Source of the DNA: Rhea pennata
Taxonomy: Eukaryota > Chordata > Aves > Rheiformes > Rheidae
Assembly (NCBI RefSeq): GCF_028389875.1
Contig: NC_084682.1
Location: forward strand, 5,838,001-5,902,000
Direction: 5' to 3'
Length of the DNA: 64,000 nucleotides
Shown: in pieces, positions 32,301 through 47,300 of the stretch
How positions within the stretch are numbered: position 1 is the stretch's first letter
Layout of the letters: each line of letters opens with the position of its first letter
The notes under the pieces: generated by a model
Told to the model about the DNA's origin: nothing
The model's input: the letters and a program-made list of their open reading frames with translations, nothing else
Databases searched by the model: none
Position numbers and translations under genes: made by a program

Positions 32301-35300
32301 CTGGCAGACTGGGGGTGTTGTGTCTCAGAGACTGATGGGGTGGTGACTGCCTAGCTTCTGACACGTTGGGGCTGTACTTTCACGTGCCAAAGGTGGGTGG
32401 GTGTCGGAAGAGAACTGTGGGCAAAGATGTCATTCACTTGGGCTGGGAGCTGAACTGTGGCTGCTTGTGTTTGTGGGATCCCTTGCCCATGGATCAGGGA
32501 CACTGGGGGGCAGGATGTGTGCCCACTGCGGTTCTTGGGTTCTTATTGCTTGTGCTGGAGCTTGTCTCTCTAGGTCTAGTGCTCTCGTGTGCTTTCAGTA
32601 TGTGCTGGCAGACTTCTGCTTCCTTCCCTGTCCTTGGTTATCTGCTCTCTCATTTGCATTGTGGGCTTCAGAGGCTGGAACTGCTGGCTTGTTCTCGCAA
32701 AGTGTTGTGTGGGTTCTCGAGGCTCTGTGATGGTGTAACAGTGACGGCATTTTTAAAGCACCAGGTAGTTTTGCTCTTGAGGCCATTCAGTTCTGACTTA
32801 GAGGGGTCCAGTGGGAGTAGCAGGGTGGTGCCAGCTAGCAAGAAGGAAGTGACATTAGTGCTCTGGAGGATAGTTAGCTGTAGCAACAGTTTCTTCTTGA
32901 TGTCTTCTGTATTTACTTGTGATGTCTGTCTCTAGGGCTTCTGTGGAGATGTATTTTGAGAGTTGACTGGCAGTAAATCTAGCAGATGAACTGATTTCAG
33001 GGCTTAATTCGTGTTCGGTGGACTTAGAGTATAGGTCTCAGGAAGGGATGTGACTGAGCTTGAAGCAGCACTGGAGGTTTCAGGTCATCCTTGTGTTGTC
33101 AAGTGCCTCCGCTGCCATTGCCTGGTGGAGAGGAAAGACCGCACGGTTCTGCTGTGCCCTGGTGTGAGGCCTCCCTTTCGCTGGGAGTGTAGGCACAGTC
33201 AGCACCTACCCTGGCTGCAAGGTCCCTGTTTCAGTGTCTCTTGCCTGGACCTGAGTAATTGGGACTGATGGGCAGCCTTGGCCTTACTAGCCTTCTCCAT
33301 GGTCTGGTCCCTCTTCAAGACCCTTTTTCTAGGGGCTACCCAGATTTGGTGGGCTTTTACCTCTCCTGTCCCCTTCGGCAGGCTGCCTGCCTGCCTGCCT
33401 GCAGAGCCGTGTTGTGGATCTTGTGTGCAGCTGCTGCTTACCAGGGGTCCATTTGCAGAAAAGTCTGTAAATCACTTGATCAGTGTTTGTGCTGTCCAAA
33501 TGAGTGCAGTGCTTGGGGGACTGTGTGTGGCAGGGCAACAGAAGAGCCTGTGCTCTCCACTTTTGCACAGGAACCTGCCAGGATGCTTCTTTCTTATTCT
33601 GTCGGACTCTTCTAGGCACTGCAGTCATGTCTTTACCATCTATGTTGTACTGCTGTTGCTGCCTTTATCTAGTGTTGGAAGTGTTATAAGGAATTGGCTG
33701 CCAAACCAGTAACAGCTGAGAATCTCCCTTGCCATGAACTGTCCTGAGTATTGGGCAGCTGTTTCTAGCCTGTGTGGCTGGGGGCAGGAATTTTACTCCC
33801 CTGTCTGGGCAAGGCTGTAGGTTGCTGGTAAAGAGAATGTGATTTCTTCTACTTTGAGACTTTATTTCCTTCAGGTACAATGTTCTCAGCCCTTGTTCCT
33901 CTTTGGAAAGTAGAAGAGTTGGCCTGTTATTTCCAGAGGAAGCAGATTCTCTGTTTTGGTTGTGTATTTCAGTTGGATAGAAGGGAGATAGGGATCATTT
34001 TAGTGGCAGGACCTCTCCTGTCCTCTCATTCTGTGTGTGCTCGTTCCTAGCCCTTAATAGCTAGACCTTGGGCTCAGGAGGAGCAGAGTCTGTTGTTAAA
34101 GCAGAAGCGGGAGATGGCTGTGGGCTGCTTTGGCAGTGTGCTTTCCCTGTGTCAGTATTGAAGGACCCCTGTGCCCTGATGTTCTCAGTGACAGAGCAGG
34201 GTCTCCTTGCCCTGTGACAGGCCCTGGTCCTTTCTGATGTGTTCAGAAAAGGGAGATGCTCCTTTCAGGTTTGCTTTCCTGGAGCAGGAAGGGTGTCTGG
34301 TTGCAAGAGCCTATGTATCTCTCTCTCTAGGAAACATGTGGAAGTATCGATTTGCTTTAAGAGTGCAAGCTGGCTGACCTGCTGACATCTCGTGCTTGCT
34401 GGATGAAAAGCAGCAGGTGGCTCGGCACGTGTTCCCTGGCAGCTCAGGCCAGAGCCAGGCAGTTGCTGTTGTGCTGACTGTGTTTCACTCTAGGGTAGAG
34501 ATGCTGCAGTTGTACGAACGGTGCATCCTGATGGATATTGAGTTCTCTGATACCCAGAATGTGGACCAGCTGCTGTGGAAGAATGCGTTCTACCAGGTGA
34601 TCGAGAAATTCCGGCAGCTTCTCAAGGACCCTTTGGGGGAAAACAGTCAAGAAATTCGTAACAAACTGCTCCAGATTCTGGATGAGGTATGAAGAGAAAA
34701 GCGTCTCCAAACACCATCTAAACCTTTGGGTGGGTTTGTCTGATATTTAGACTGGGATGGCATAGCTGGGTGACCAGCCCTCTGTGATTCTACACGTATC
34801 TCTTTGTGTCCTACACCTTGTCTGCATGAGGAGGGTGCCCAGCTGTGTTGAATTTGATTAAACTCACAAATAGTGGAGGTCCTGGGGGGGTATTTGTTAT
34901 CATTTAAACCAGACTTGTTTTGGTGTGTTCTATGTTAATTAGAAATTGGTTTAAGCTAAAATGAAATAAATTTCCGTAAATGGAAATAAATACGGAGGTG
35001 CCATCCTTACCAAATTTACTTAATTGTTCCATTAGGCTGTGCAGCTCAGCTTACTCCTTGTAGTATGTAGGCCAACAGATCTGAAAGGAAATGTTCTATA
35101 CAGTTACGTTGTTGGGAAAAGACTGCTGGAGGGCTTTAGTCCAACCTCCTGCTCCAAATAAGACAGACCTGATATAGCATTGGCCACAGTCCTGACTTTA
35201 TCTAGCTAAGTTTAGGAAAACTCCTTGGAGTTTTCCAAACTCCTGACCTCTTTGCCTTTTTTCTGAAGGGAAACAGCCCAAAGCTCAGGGAGAAGTACCT

Positions 35301-38300
35301 TTTTCTTTGGCATGTGGCAGGGATGGTGTGGTAATTCTGTTCTTGTCAGAAATACTGTAACGTCCAAATGTGTGGGTATTTTGCAGGGCACGTCTTTTTT
35401 TGATGGCCTACTCCAGAAGCTGCAGGTGTCATACCAGTTCAAACTGGAGGACTATATGGACGGCATGGCCATCCGTAGTAAGCCTCTGCGAAAAATGGTA
35501 GGTTGGCTTCCTCCTGAAGACTTCTCGTCCTGTTAACTGTATGCGACATGTTAAACTCGCAAATAGTGTGCTGTCCTAGCCAAGAGGTGGGCAGCTGCAC
35601 TCCAAACAGATACCAATGTGTGTGTTTGCAGGGGAGCTTTCTCAGCTGTTAGAGAAGTTGTCGAGTTGTGCCCAGTGCATTAACATTTCCGGGCCTCCTT
35701 TGCAAGGAGCCTTTTCATGTACCAGTTCTGTGACCTGGGCTCATGTACCTTGTGACCAGGGCTAGCAAAGGGAAGGAAATGCCTGGTTTTTGTCTTAGAT
35801 ATTGGACATCTCCTATTTCTGTCCTTGAAATCCAGAATAATGAATAAGGAAAGCGAACAGTTGTGCTGTCTCCATGATGCTTGGCAACATACTGCATTTA
35901 GCTGCTATTGCAGTGTGAGGGACAGCTGGGGAAAGGGCATTTTAGTCCTGCTCTGTTCCCAGATAGATGTGTCCCTGTTAACAGCTGTCATCCTCAAAGA
36001 GCTCGTGGTCTGAGTCAGCTCTGAAGCCACTGTTTCCCCAGCTCCTCCTGGAGAGAGGTGGGAATGAGGGAGTGTTTGAGGGGACTGGGTTGCTCCTACA
36101 GGTGCTGCACCAGTGCCATGACATGAGAAGGCTCTATTCTGCTACCTTCTAGTGAGCTCTTCAGCAAGCAGTGACCTCTTTGCTTGCTACAGAGTCCATG
36201 TGTGCTCACAGGGTTTGCAGGTGAGCCAGGGCTGCAAACACCCATATGAATGTTTTTTTTCCAGGTGAAGTATGCCCTAATCAGTGCTCAGAGGTGCATG
36301 ATTTGTCAGGGAGACATTTGCCGATACAGAGAGCAAGCAAATGACACAGCAAACTACGGAAAAGCACGCAGGTATTGTATTTTTCATTGTGGCAATGAGT
36401 ACAGCTGTTCCTCTATCTGATTACAAGCGATCCATCTCATTTCAGGTTTAAACTTGCCTCTTGCTAAAGGAGTCTTTTCATGCCTCTTGTTCCGATCCTG
36501 TAAGGCTGTAAGATGTAGATGTGTAGTTGTCTGTCCCAGAAAGTAAGCCAGCAGATCCAGTCTTCCTTCAGCCACCTGTTGTGGAAGCGGTCCTCTGCTG
36601 ATCCTGCAGCAGGGAGGGTGTATGCTGTTAGGGCCGGCAGACTAACAATTGTAGTTTCTGGTAGCTTTTCGATTAGGAGAGGTTTCCACATCTGTCTGTA
36701 TGTTCTGACTGCATTAGGAGTTTTTGGCACTTGTTTTCCGTCACTCTTGTTTTGTCTAGTTCTTTTTCTGATTCAAGGCAAAGCATTGGTTTCTGTAGCA
36801 AGAGCAAAGAGTTGGGGGGGGGGGAAGTGAGCCGAGCATAGGGCATGGAACCCCAAAGTCTGCAGAGGTTTGGAGAGAAGGAGAGGTAAAGCTCTCAGAT
36901 TTTAGTCCTGTGGACATTGTGGAGTATGCTGATGTTTTCAGGTGCTGGGGAGAACGTACTAGGCTCACTGGCCTGTCTAAACAGTGTTGACAGATATGTG
37001 TGGCATAATATAAACTGAGAAGCAGATAATACAACTGAGGAAAAAGAGGCGGGGGGGGGGGGGGAGAGGGAGGAAGATAGAGGGATGAATGGATTGTCCC
37101 TGAACTGACATCCCTTCTCTTAGGGTGACTTAGTATCCTGGAAATGAGCTAAGCAACCAAGAAAGTTTGGTGCCAGCTGCCATGGAGTGAAAAAGCGGAC
37201 AGGGAGACAGATGTTCCCTGAATATTCTGCTCTGGGGACAGTGATTGATGGGTCTGGCTAAATGCTTGTCTTCAGGCCGAGCCAAGACAAGTTCTTTCTC
37301 CAGATATATCTCCCAGTTTTCCTTGTCCTGTGCCCTGACTGTGCATCTCAGGGGCCTGGTGCAGGCTCACCGGCTGTGCCTGCTCTCACAGGCAGAGGGC
37401 ACTTGTGCAAAGGGCCTGGTCCCCGCCAGGCTGCCACTGCTGCGGGGGAATTCTGCTCTCTTAGCAGTGGGCAAGGGGTCTGATGTCCTTTCAGTAACTC
37501 CTGTCTGATTCTTCCCTTCCTCAGCTGGTACCTGAAGGCTCAGCAAATTGCTCCCAAAAACGGCCGACCATACAACCAGCTGGCGCTGCTGGCCATCTAC
37601 ACGGTAAGGCGCTTGTGATGCGAGGGTGTAGCAAGTGCAGGGAGAGCCCCAAGGACAGTTCCGGGCATCTGGCTGGTGGAGAAAGGTGTTGCTTGTGGCG
37701 ACGCTTGAATATGATTTAATTGCAGGGAAAAAAAGTTGTTGGCAATGTGTGCTCTGTGGATTCCAGCTGTTGCAGCTGCTGACAGCTTTGTCAGCTGGTG
37801 GGGTACTGTGTATCTATTAGTCTTTTGAGAACTGTTCTGTGGACTGTTGGGACTGCAGGTATTTTGAAAGTGGGTTGTGTTTAAGGTCTTGCATGAGATT
37901 TTGTGCCCAAGAACAAAGAACATGCTGTTACGAGGATGCTGTCTTCACTGAACCTGAGGGTCCTGGTCTAAGTGACATCAACATGTGACTTTTAGATTTC
38001 AATTTTACTGGCTACTCCAGCCATGCGGGAAAGCTTCTTTCAAGAAAGATTTGACAGCAGATAATGTAAGTGTCAGTCTAGGGCATAGGAGCTAGAAGGA
38101 ATCTGCTCATCTGCAGCACTGAAGGATGCTAGAGTAGTTCAAACTTTATTCTTCTGTGTGTACTGCAGGGGTCAGAAGTGCATTTCCTTGGTGGTGGCCT
38201 TTCTGGCTCCTGGCATGGTGCTTGGAGCAGCTAATCATCCTGCCCTGCTGTCGTGGTCCACAGGGCCAGCAGCTTGCGAGCAAAGGGAGGTGCTTTGTCA

Positions 38301-41300
38301 CTATGTTCTCTGCAGGCAGCCTGTGGGAAAGAAGATGCTGAGAGGTTGCTCTAGTGTGAGGGGATTAAGCCCAGTGACAGGGTGAGATGAGGACAGCATG
38401 CTGCACTACCACTGGCTGGCATCTGGCAAATCCTTCAGTCTTCCCCGACCTCTGCTTTTTGTAAAATTTGGATGGAGTCATTTCCTTATTCATAGTGGTG
38501 TTAAAAAGAGTTAGTCCCAAAGTGTCATGAGTTCTGTATTTATGCTATTGCACCTTACCACGATGTCTGCTAATGCACTGGTTTGTAGTTAGCATGAGGC
38601 CAGAGCGAGTGTGCAGGCTGCTGTGTCACATGCACTTCCTAACCCTGGCAAAGCACTTGTGCTTTGGCCCCATTGTGTAGGTAGCTGTGAATCTGGATGG
38701 AGAGTCTGAGGCCCTGCTTGTCTGTAGAGCTGCTCTTGCTCTTTATCTGCGCATCCTTCCATCCCAGGCAGATGTATTGAGGGAGAGGGAAGGTGAAGTA
38801 TGCAGGTGCTTGGCCTGAATGCCCAAGAATAAGTGCCAGCTCTGAGTCTGGTTGTATTTTTACAGAGGAGAAAGTTGGATGCTGTCTATTATTATATGCG
38901 CAGTCTGGCTGCCAGCAACCCCATCCTCACAGCCAAGGAGAGCCTCATGAGTCTGTTTGAAGAGACAAAACGCAAGGTGAGTCTTGGAACTGAGCTGCTG
39001 GATGCTGCAGCTGCCTGTGCTGACTCTTCTGTGCTGGAGAGCTGTGATCCAGAGAAAAGGCTTTTGGCTGGGGCTTTTGCACTTGGAGTCACTACGTATC
39101 TAGTTCTAAGAAATCCACTTGGGGAGTCAGAGGAGAGGCACAGCCTCCAAAATGATGATTCCTCTTTGCATCTCCTCAGAATTGTTTATGGAGTTGCCTG
39201 GGCAGGGGAACCTCTTGTTTCTGGGTCACTGTAACACAGCCAAGTTCAGCAAGGACTGAAGGTTGTTGTGGTTTGCAGTGAGACTTTGGCGTGGTCGTTG
39301 CCTCATTCCACTGGTGCCCCACATGAGCAAGCAAGAGAGGCTGAAGTCCCTTTGTGCCTTAGAGGGTCTCCCCAAGTAAAAGATTCAGCTTGTTGGCTCC
39401 CACTGGTAGGACTGGACACTGCCTTTCTTGTTCCAGGGCAGTTAGAGTCAAAAACCTCTCACCTGCAGTCACTATCCTGTAGTGTCAGAAGTCAAATTAC
39501 AGACCTGGCAGTGAGTTATTGTAGTTTGTAAGCCGGAGAAAGGCTCTGTGTAAGTGAAATGATGTCATATTTTTCTTAAGTTTTGATCCCTGGGGAGGCT
39601 CTGAATATGTCCTATTTGCACAGGCTGAGCAGATGGAACAGAGGAAGCATCAGGTGCTGGAGCTGAGCCCCAGCCGCCGGGGAAAGGGCAAGAAGTCCAT
39701 GTTCCGACAAGTTGAAGATGATGCCACGCGGCTGGAGATCTGGATCCATCCTTCCCACCCCCGCTCCTCCCAGGGCCATGAGTCCGGCAGGGATTCTGAG
39801 CAGGACAACGGTCTTGGGAACCTCAGCCCCAGCGACGTGAGTACTGCAGGACGCGGCAGTTGGCTTTGGTGTCATGTGTTTGGAATGCAGTTGAATGACA
39901 CTGAATCTGTTTTGCTTTCCTGTTGCTAAATTTTCCAGTGTTTTGGCTTCCCCTATGGGAGCTGTGCCTGGGTCAGGCTAAGGAGCTGGTGACCTTGTGC
40001 CTCTCATGTTTAAAGCATGTTATTACCATCCATTTCTTGGCAACTTGTGCTGGTGTGGCTGATACAGAATAGGAAAGGCACAAACAGAAGATGCAGCAAA
40101 ATGCCTAGCTGAAAGCTCTAGCTTGGGTGAGGTTGCTGGTAGGAAATGAGGTCAGATGCTGAAGAGCAGGGTTGACAGTGATTCTGTAAGCTTTGAGGCT
40201 TGTTCTGGAAGTGGGTCACTTGTCCTAATGCCAGATGATTGGAGATTTGTACTGGGAATGTGGAAACCACGGTTTTAATTTCCAGTGTAGGTGTAATATT
40301 TGCATTGTTCTATTTCCTTTTTGACTGCAAGGAAAAAAAGCTTTCCAAACTATTTCTTTCTGTCTGCAAGAAGAAAAGAAGAAAAGAAAGAGACTAATGG
40401 CATCTCTCATCACTCCATTCAAGCTGTGTACCTTGCAAGAGGAGCCCAAGTGAACTCTGTTTGTCAGGCATAGGAATGCAGGCGAAGGCAGCCCATGGTT
40501 GGGAGCTCATCCTCTAGGAATCCTTGCACTGTTTTGGCACTTGCGGCCTGCAAGAGAACTTGCCAGGGAGCTCTGGGCTGCCTGTCCTAAAATGGCTGTT
40601 AAGGATGTAAGCTAAACAGAACTGAGAAGACCTTCTCCACATACTGTGGGACTCAGAGCTTCTCAAGAGATTATTGCACTTTTATAACTATTTTGTGACT
40701 TCAGCTGGGTGGAACCAGGCTGAAGTCTTAAGGCTCTGAAAGTTAAACGCTGGCACATCATTGCTATAGCATTTTTGAGATGTTACTGCCCTCAGTTGTT
40801 TTCCCTCTCCTCAGCTTCTCTTCTGGAGACCTTTGCTTCCTCAGCAACACTGAAAGAAACATGTGCCAAGCTTTAGCCTCTCTGTAAATCATTGATGAAG
40901 ATGGTTTGACATAAGATGTTGTGGTTTTGAGGCACTGGGAGTTTTGAGGCACTTTTGCAGCTCTCCAGTGTGAGGTAGTGTAGCTGCTAGCAAAGCTGGG
41001 GCAGCAATATGTTATTGTTTACAGTGCAGTGATGTTTGCTAGAGCTTGCCCTTGGTCTGCTTGTTGAGGGGCAATACTCTCTGCAGTGCAGATTGCTGCA
41101 CCGTGTTGTCTGATTTCTGCCCTTAGTCTGGATTTTTCATCTGTTTGAAAGGCTGGTTTGTGGAAAGCTTTCTCCGCTCCGACTGAAAGGCTATGCACTC
41201 AGAAACACAGCAGCAAAAGAAGAGGGAGCATTGAGGGTGCAGGTCTGGGCGTTGCTGATTTTGGCAACCAGGATATTTCTATTTGAGTTGCTTGTGCCCA

Positions 41301-44300
41301 CTGCTATGCTGCGATGTACCACTGTTGCTTGCGTTAACCCAACCACTTGTGGGACTGCGCTGTGGCCATGTCACTGAACTGCTCGGGATTAAAAATAACC
41401 ATGCAGTAAAGAACCCTGAAGCCTGCGTCACTGTCAAAGTTCTGTGTTGTGGAGCTGTGGCCCAAGATGACAACAGCAGGTCTTTGGGAAGCTCTGGACT
41501 TTTTGCTTCTTCAGCCTACATCCTCTTCCTCACCTCGTCTCTCAGTGCTTCCAGGGGATTGGAGGAGCTGAGCAGTCGGTGTCTTGCCACTGTGTGGCAC
41601 TGTTTGGCCTCTGAAGGGCTTTGCCTGGGCTGAGGCAGGCTGCAGCCCTTGTCCTGGCAGCATTGCCACCCTCGTCCGGGCAGGCACGCACCCCGCATGG
41701 CTGGGACGGAAGGGAACAGTTCTTCTCCCAGGGGGATGTGTGCCGGTGGTTACGTGTCATTTTAAGGAACTGAGTCTAAACTGTTTCACTGCCTCTCTGG
41801 TTCCTTGATTGTCAGCTTTAGCTCTTGAAAAAGACTGAGGCAAGCCATGTTCTTCCATTTATACTGACAGTTGTGCTCTACAGGTAGCTTCTTGGACATC
41901 AGTCTTTATGGCAGCTGTTTACTGTTTCAGGGCCAGAGAAGGGAATTTACAGGGTGGAATGTGAAAGTGTCCTGCTTTTAGAAGCAGATATAACACCAGC
42001 GGAGAGCCAAACAGCTCAGGATGTGAACAGGGCAGAGGTGCAGGAGAGGGACCCCTTGAACCGTTTGTACTGAGGCTGCCACTTCAAACCCAGCCCAAGC
42101 CAAAGGTGATTGCTTTCTTACTGTGGAGATGCTGGCTGTTTGGTAGACAGTGTGAAATTGGTTGGGGATGATTTCTGTTCTCAGTGGTTGGTTCCTTCAT
42201 TGTGAAGGCAATTAGTGGCCAGTCCCATGTTGTGGCCTGCGTGGCAGGGAGATGCTGAATGGATTACCATCCCAGGACCTGCTCATCTGCACGCTATCCC
42301 TGCCAGCAAGCGGCAAGCCTGCTCAGCACATGTTTGCACTTTCTTTTTCTGTGCTGATTTTTTTTCTTCTGCAGCCCTAGATAAAGACACAAACCTCATG
42401 AATTTCTTTCCATGTCAAAAGGTAGCTGACTGGAGTTAGTGTGATGGAGAGGCTGTGGAAGGCCAGTGCCTGCTGTAAGTGTTGCTGTGACAAGGAGAGG
42501 TGGCATGCAGTGTTAGTAATTTGCCTTGGCACTTTGTGTTTAGATAGAGTTTTGGCATAGCTGCTTCTTCCACTGTTTGCTCTATTATGTTTTCTAGGAA
42601 GATACAGAATTCAAGGAGTGTACCATCTATCCACACCAAGGAGCATGCATCTCCATTTGACCCCTTTCTCAGTAGCTGAATTTGACACTGATGGCGTGGA
42701 GGGCATCCTCTTTCTTTGTGACTGTTTCGAAACACACTGAAGAAGTATTTGGGTTGCAGCCTGCCCTTTAAGGGCTGTGTCCGTTATGCCTGTAGCCTTT
42801 TGGGGTTTCATTCTGTGAATCTTTTTTCAGATGTGCTCTGTGGTCTCTTGTACGGTGCCTGTTTCCAGGGGTGCAATGACATGAAAGTCTAGGCTGACCC
42901 AGTGCCCTCGTTGCTTTGTGTAGGATTCCAATAAGAAACTGAAAAAAAACTTACTGGATACAGCAAAGTGAGCTAAAGAGCTGGGTCCTGTTTCTTCTCT
43001 GCCAATGGTTTCATTTGCCTTGGGTCTGTATTGATCTTGAATCTGATAGTCTGTATGCAGCTTACTGTGCATACTGTGAATTGGTAAAGTAAACAGGGCA
43101 AATGTGCTGTCAATCTCTTGAGAAAGTGTTAATATTACACTGAGTTTGAGATTTTAATCACCCCTGTCAGGAAATGCTGAGTTACGGTTCCCACAGTTGC
43201 TATGGCCTGCTGCCTGTGCTCTGCAGTAGATACTTCCTTATGTTATCACGCAGCATGCATTCACTAATAAAGATTACTCCATAGCTGCAGCTAAGATTAG
43301 GAAGAGAGGCTCTCCCTTGGCACTACAGTAATTAAATAATACTTCTCTCCAGATGTCTGAATACTTTATAATCATTAAAGAATTAAGCCTCCTAGCTTCT
43401 TTATGAGAGGTCAATCTAGCAGAGCTATCAGAAGTTTGGTATGGCCACCCAAAAAGCCCTTCAGAAAGCTAAGACCAGAACAGGGATCTGCTCTCTGGCC
43501 CTGTGCATTGGCTACAGGAACCATTTCCACTCAGCCTGTTGGTTGGTTAGGGGCAAAGTTACTACATTTGTATGGTTCTCCAAGGGTGCTCATTAAGCAA
43601 CACCCTTTTGCAATAGCAGAGAAATTATGGTGGAATCATTAGCTCTGAAGTTCAGAGCGAGTTTTTACCTCCATTTCTTTACAGTCTGTCTTCTCAGCAA
43701 CGGGGGGTGTGGGCAGTGTGTAGCTGTTTCTACAGATGAGTAGTAAATACCACCAAGATGTCTACCAGTAAAACAGGAGAACAAGGTCCCCGCTATATAC
43801 TGAATATAGAGGGTTTCTTACCTTTTTATTCCTACTTTGTTCCTACCACACTCTTGCATGGAAGCATATTGTACAAACAAGTGTCATTTTCTACTGGTAA
43901 TGGGTGCAGTTTTGAGCACGTGGGGACAAGCCTGTGCCCAAGCAGGATGAGGGGAGAGAGGGTGGCAAAGTGTCAGAGCTGTAAGCAGTGTGCATCTTTG
44001 GATGCTTGCTTGTGTTCTTTCAGGTGAGTAGTGCTAGTCGCTTTTGGACCCAGTGGTCTCCTTGCCTCTCCAACGTCTTAAAAAATCAAATCAGTGTTAA
44101 GGACACAGGGAGATGGTCCTTTATGGTGGCATGGGGGCTCTCCCTTCTCAAAGAAGGTAGGTTGTGAGAGTTGTCCTGCTTCCTTCTTTCCCCCTCGGTC
44201 TGGATTCAGCTTGCTTGGAGGTTGTTCAGCAACACCTGTTTGGGACTGTCTTTGCCACTAGCTATGACTTTTTTTCTCTCTGAGATGAGATGTTTCCAAG

Positions 44301-47300
44301 CATTCTCACCTTCCATCTTTGTCGGTCTTTTCCCTCTTCTTAGTTTTATTTCTGATTTTGCCTCTCTGGCCCTTGCATCACAACGCTGCATGGGCAACGC
44401 TTACACCACCGCTGCCAAATAGCAGTCCAAGGCAGGAAGAGGCACGTTTTCTGAATGCCTGTGCCTCCAGGAGCGGTGAGGAGTCCGGGGGGCTGCCCAG
44501 GCTGCCGCCTTAGTGGCGGGCATGTGTGCTTCCTGGGAAAAGGGTCACTGTCCTAGTCAGCTCCTGCATGTTTCACATCCGTTTTTCCTTGGCTGCGTTT
44601 ATTGTTTCTGCTGTGTGTGCTTGTTCCTCTTGGGCAGTAGCCACTCGGGTGACTCGGTGCTAGCTCTTTCTTCTAGCTGACTTCAGTCGATACAATTTTT
44701 TCTCTGTGGGAGCTGTCTCTGGGGCTATGCATCTGGAGTGGGGTGCTTCTAGGGGAGCGGTGGGATAAAACCTCATGGTAGTCTGTTAGTATTCTTTTTC
44801 TGTGCCATTTTGCTCCGTCAGCCTGCCCTTCGCTTCGGGCCGATCACAGGGGATGGCGGCGGTGATCTGTGCTCAGAACTGGGATTGCTCTGCCGTCGCT
44901 GCCTGCAGGCTCTGTGAGCACCTGGTGTGTCCAAAGGCTGTTACAGTGTGAGCTGAGCACCTGGGAGAGGGGCCCAGCGCTGCACATGCAGATACACCAC
45001 AGAGGCAGCCCCGTCTGTCGAGGATGGCTCCCTTCACGCTCTGCTCTGTCCTCATCCTGTAGCTCTTCCATTATGCATGACTAGGAATAAGTGACAGGCC
45101 CGAGTGGCCATGATGTACGGCTGCAGCGATGGCCCGCTTTCCCATCCAGGTGAGCTTGGGAAGCTCGTTGTTTTGGAGACGTCCGCCCCAAGCCTGCTGC
45201 CGGGCTGATGGGAGCAGGTCCGCGCTCCCAGAGCGGCTGGGTAACGCTTCCCAGGGCAGTGTGAAGGATGAGGCCTGACCTCTTCTCTTCCATGCGGGCT
45301 CTTATGAATAGTCCCTGCTGGAGAAGTACAAGGTTCCCTCATTTACTGCCCCTTGGGGTCAAGTGGGCAAAGTGCTCCGAATGATCCTCTTGGGGAGCCT
45401 CTGATGGGGGAAGTGAGTTGGAGCAGGTAGGGCTGCGTGCCTGGTGTAGAGGGGCAGCGTGACGGCGCAGGCGCAGCGTTTGCTGCCCTTCTCCTCTCTT
45501 CCCTTCGCCTCTGGGACGCAGCTCCCCAGAAGGGTGGACCTGCAGCCTGCACGTGATGCCCCACGAGCCCCCCAGGCCTGCACTAGCTCTTGGCTACTTG
45601 CAGCGCTTTTATTCCCAACGTTATCTTCCTGTGCAGAGAGTGGAGGAACTGGAAACCCAACAGACCAGCAGTGCCTGAAGACGCCCCCAGGCTGTGTGCT
45701 GAGGCCATCACTGGCATCTGTTTTATGCCTGAGCTGCACCAGAATGGTGGCAGAGGTGTGTCCCCAAAGGGAGGGGACACATGAAGGAGTGTCCCCACTT
45801 TTTTTCGTAGTGCAGAAGCTGGTAGCAGGACATATGCAAGGTCTCACAGCAGGGCCTTGGGTCAGGCTGCTCTCAGGACCTTGTTGCAGGAAGGTGGTTT
45901 CTGTTGGGTCAGGAAGTTTTGTCTCCCCTATGGTTAGGTGCTCCCTAGTGTTTGTCTTGCGTGATCTCGTCTGTGGTCTGTTGAATTACAGCCTGCCCTT
46001 GCTGTCAAGGGAGAGTAGTGCTTCCATATCGCCCTGATTCTTGTTGCTGTATTGCCTTGTATTTGATCTGCACCTTTGCAGCGCTGTGATCTGCTGCTGG
46101 GCTCCCCCCGCGGTGCAGAAACAAGCAGGAGAGCTCTCCGTGGTGGGAATGCAGCACTAGCAGTCAGCTAAAGGCAACCTTGTTTCTCTCCTTTGCCTGC
46201 TACCTGCATGAAAAAGCAGTAAGAGATGTTGAATCCTTAACTCATGTGCCCAAAGCAGGAATCGAGAGGGAGGAACCTGGAATTCCCTCTCTCCTGCCCA
46301 GACAGTCTCCTTTCCTCACCCCTGTAAGCTTGCAGGAAGCAGTCAGCTTTGGTTACTCATTCGTGGAGGTCAGGACTGGGTCTGGGTTTTTTTCCTCTGT
46401 GTTTAGGAAACGGTTTACAAACTGTGTATCAAGCACGGGGGAGCAGGTGGCGTGCGAAAGAGACTTCTCAGCCTCTTTACTGCTGGACTCGCGTTAATTC
46501 TCTGCCCTGCCTCCTTTTCTGTAATCTCTCTTTTGGTTGGCAGTGTGAGCATTTCTGAGTGCGTTCCCCAGCCTGCAAACCCTCCTCACCTCCTAGCATG
46601 ACCTCGGTCACCAAACCACCTTGGGGCTTTATTTTTACTCTAGCCGTTTTGTTTCGCGTGGTAAGGTTGGTTTCTTTCCCCTAGCAGAGAGAAGCCTCCT
46701 CTAGGGAGGAAGTTAAGAGTGCCAGGCTGCAGTTGACGATGGTTAAACACTAAACCGCACTTCTAGCCTCTCTGGGCTTGAGACGTGACATTCAGCCATG
46801 CAGCTAGCCCTGGCTTTTTTTGCCACCAGTTGTGCACCCTCCTATGTTTGCACCTTTTTTTTTTTTTTTTTAATTGTACTTGTGAAGGAAGGAAAAAAAA
46901 AAAAGAAAACAGCCTGATGAAGTCCTCCTTTGCTGCAGTTCCTGCACTAGAAATCCCGCCAGAGATGCTCTACCTCCTTGTTTGAGCCCTTGATGTTCAG
47001 TCAATACTGCTCTGCTAAACTGATCGTCGATACGGCTCTGCTGTGCCTCCCACAGCTCCCTCGAGCTCGGGAGGCCTCGTGAGCGACATGGCATGTGCGT
47101 ACATGTCACCTGGAACCAACGCGTTACTTTTCAGCACAACTTGACCTTTTATTGCCACTCAGAAAGCGAAGGCTAAACTATCAGTAAGAGTTTCCAGAAG
47201 CTGGTGTTATATATATATTTTTTTTTCTTTTTAGACCATGTTGGTGGTTTTATATAACTGTGAAGAACAAGGCAGGGACTAACGTAACTCGAAGGGGAGA

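Noticed and set aside
45459-46037. 192-codon plus-strand frame in SMG6 intron 8
   Set aside because: No recognisable domain, no conserved motif, no splice context; an overlapping opposite-strand frame of similar length exists. Treated as chance.
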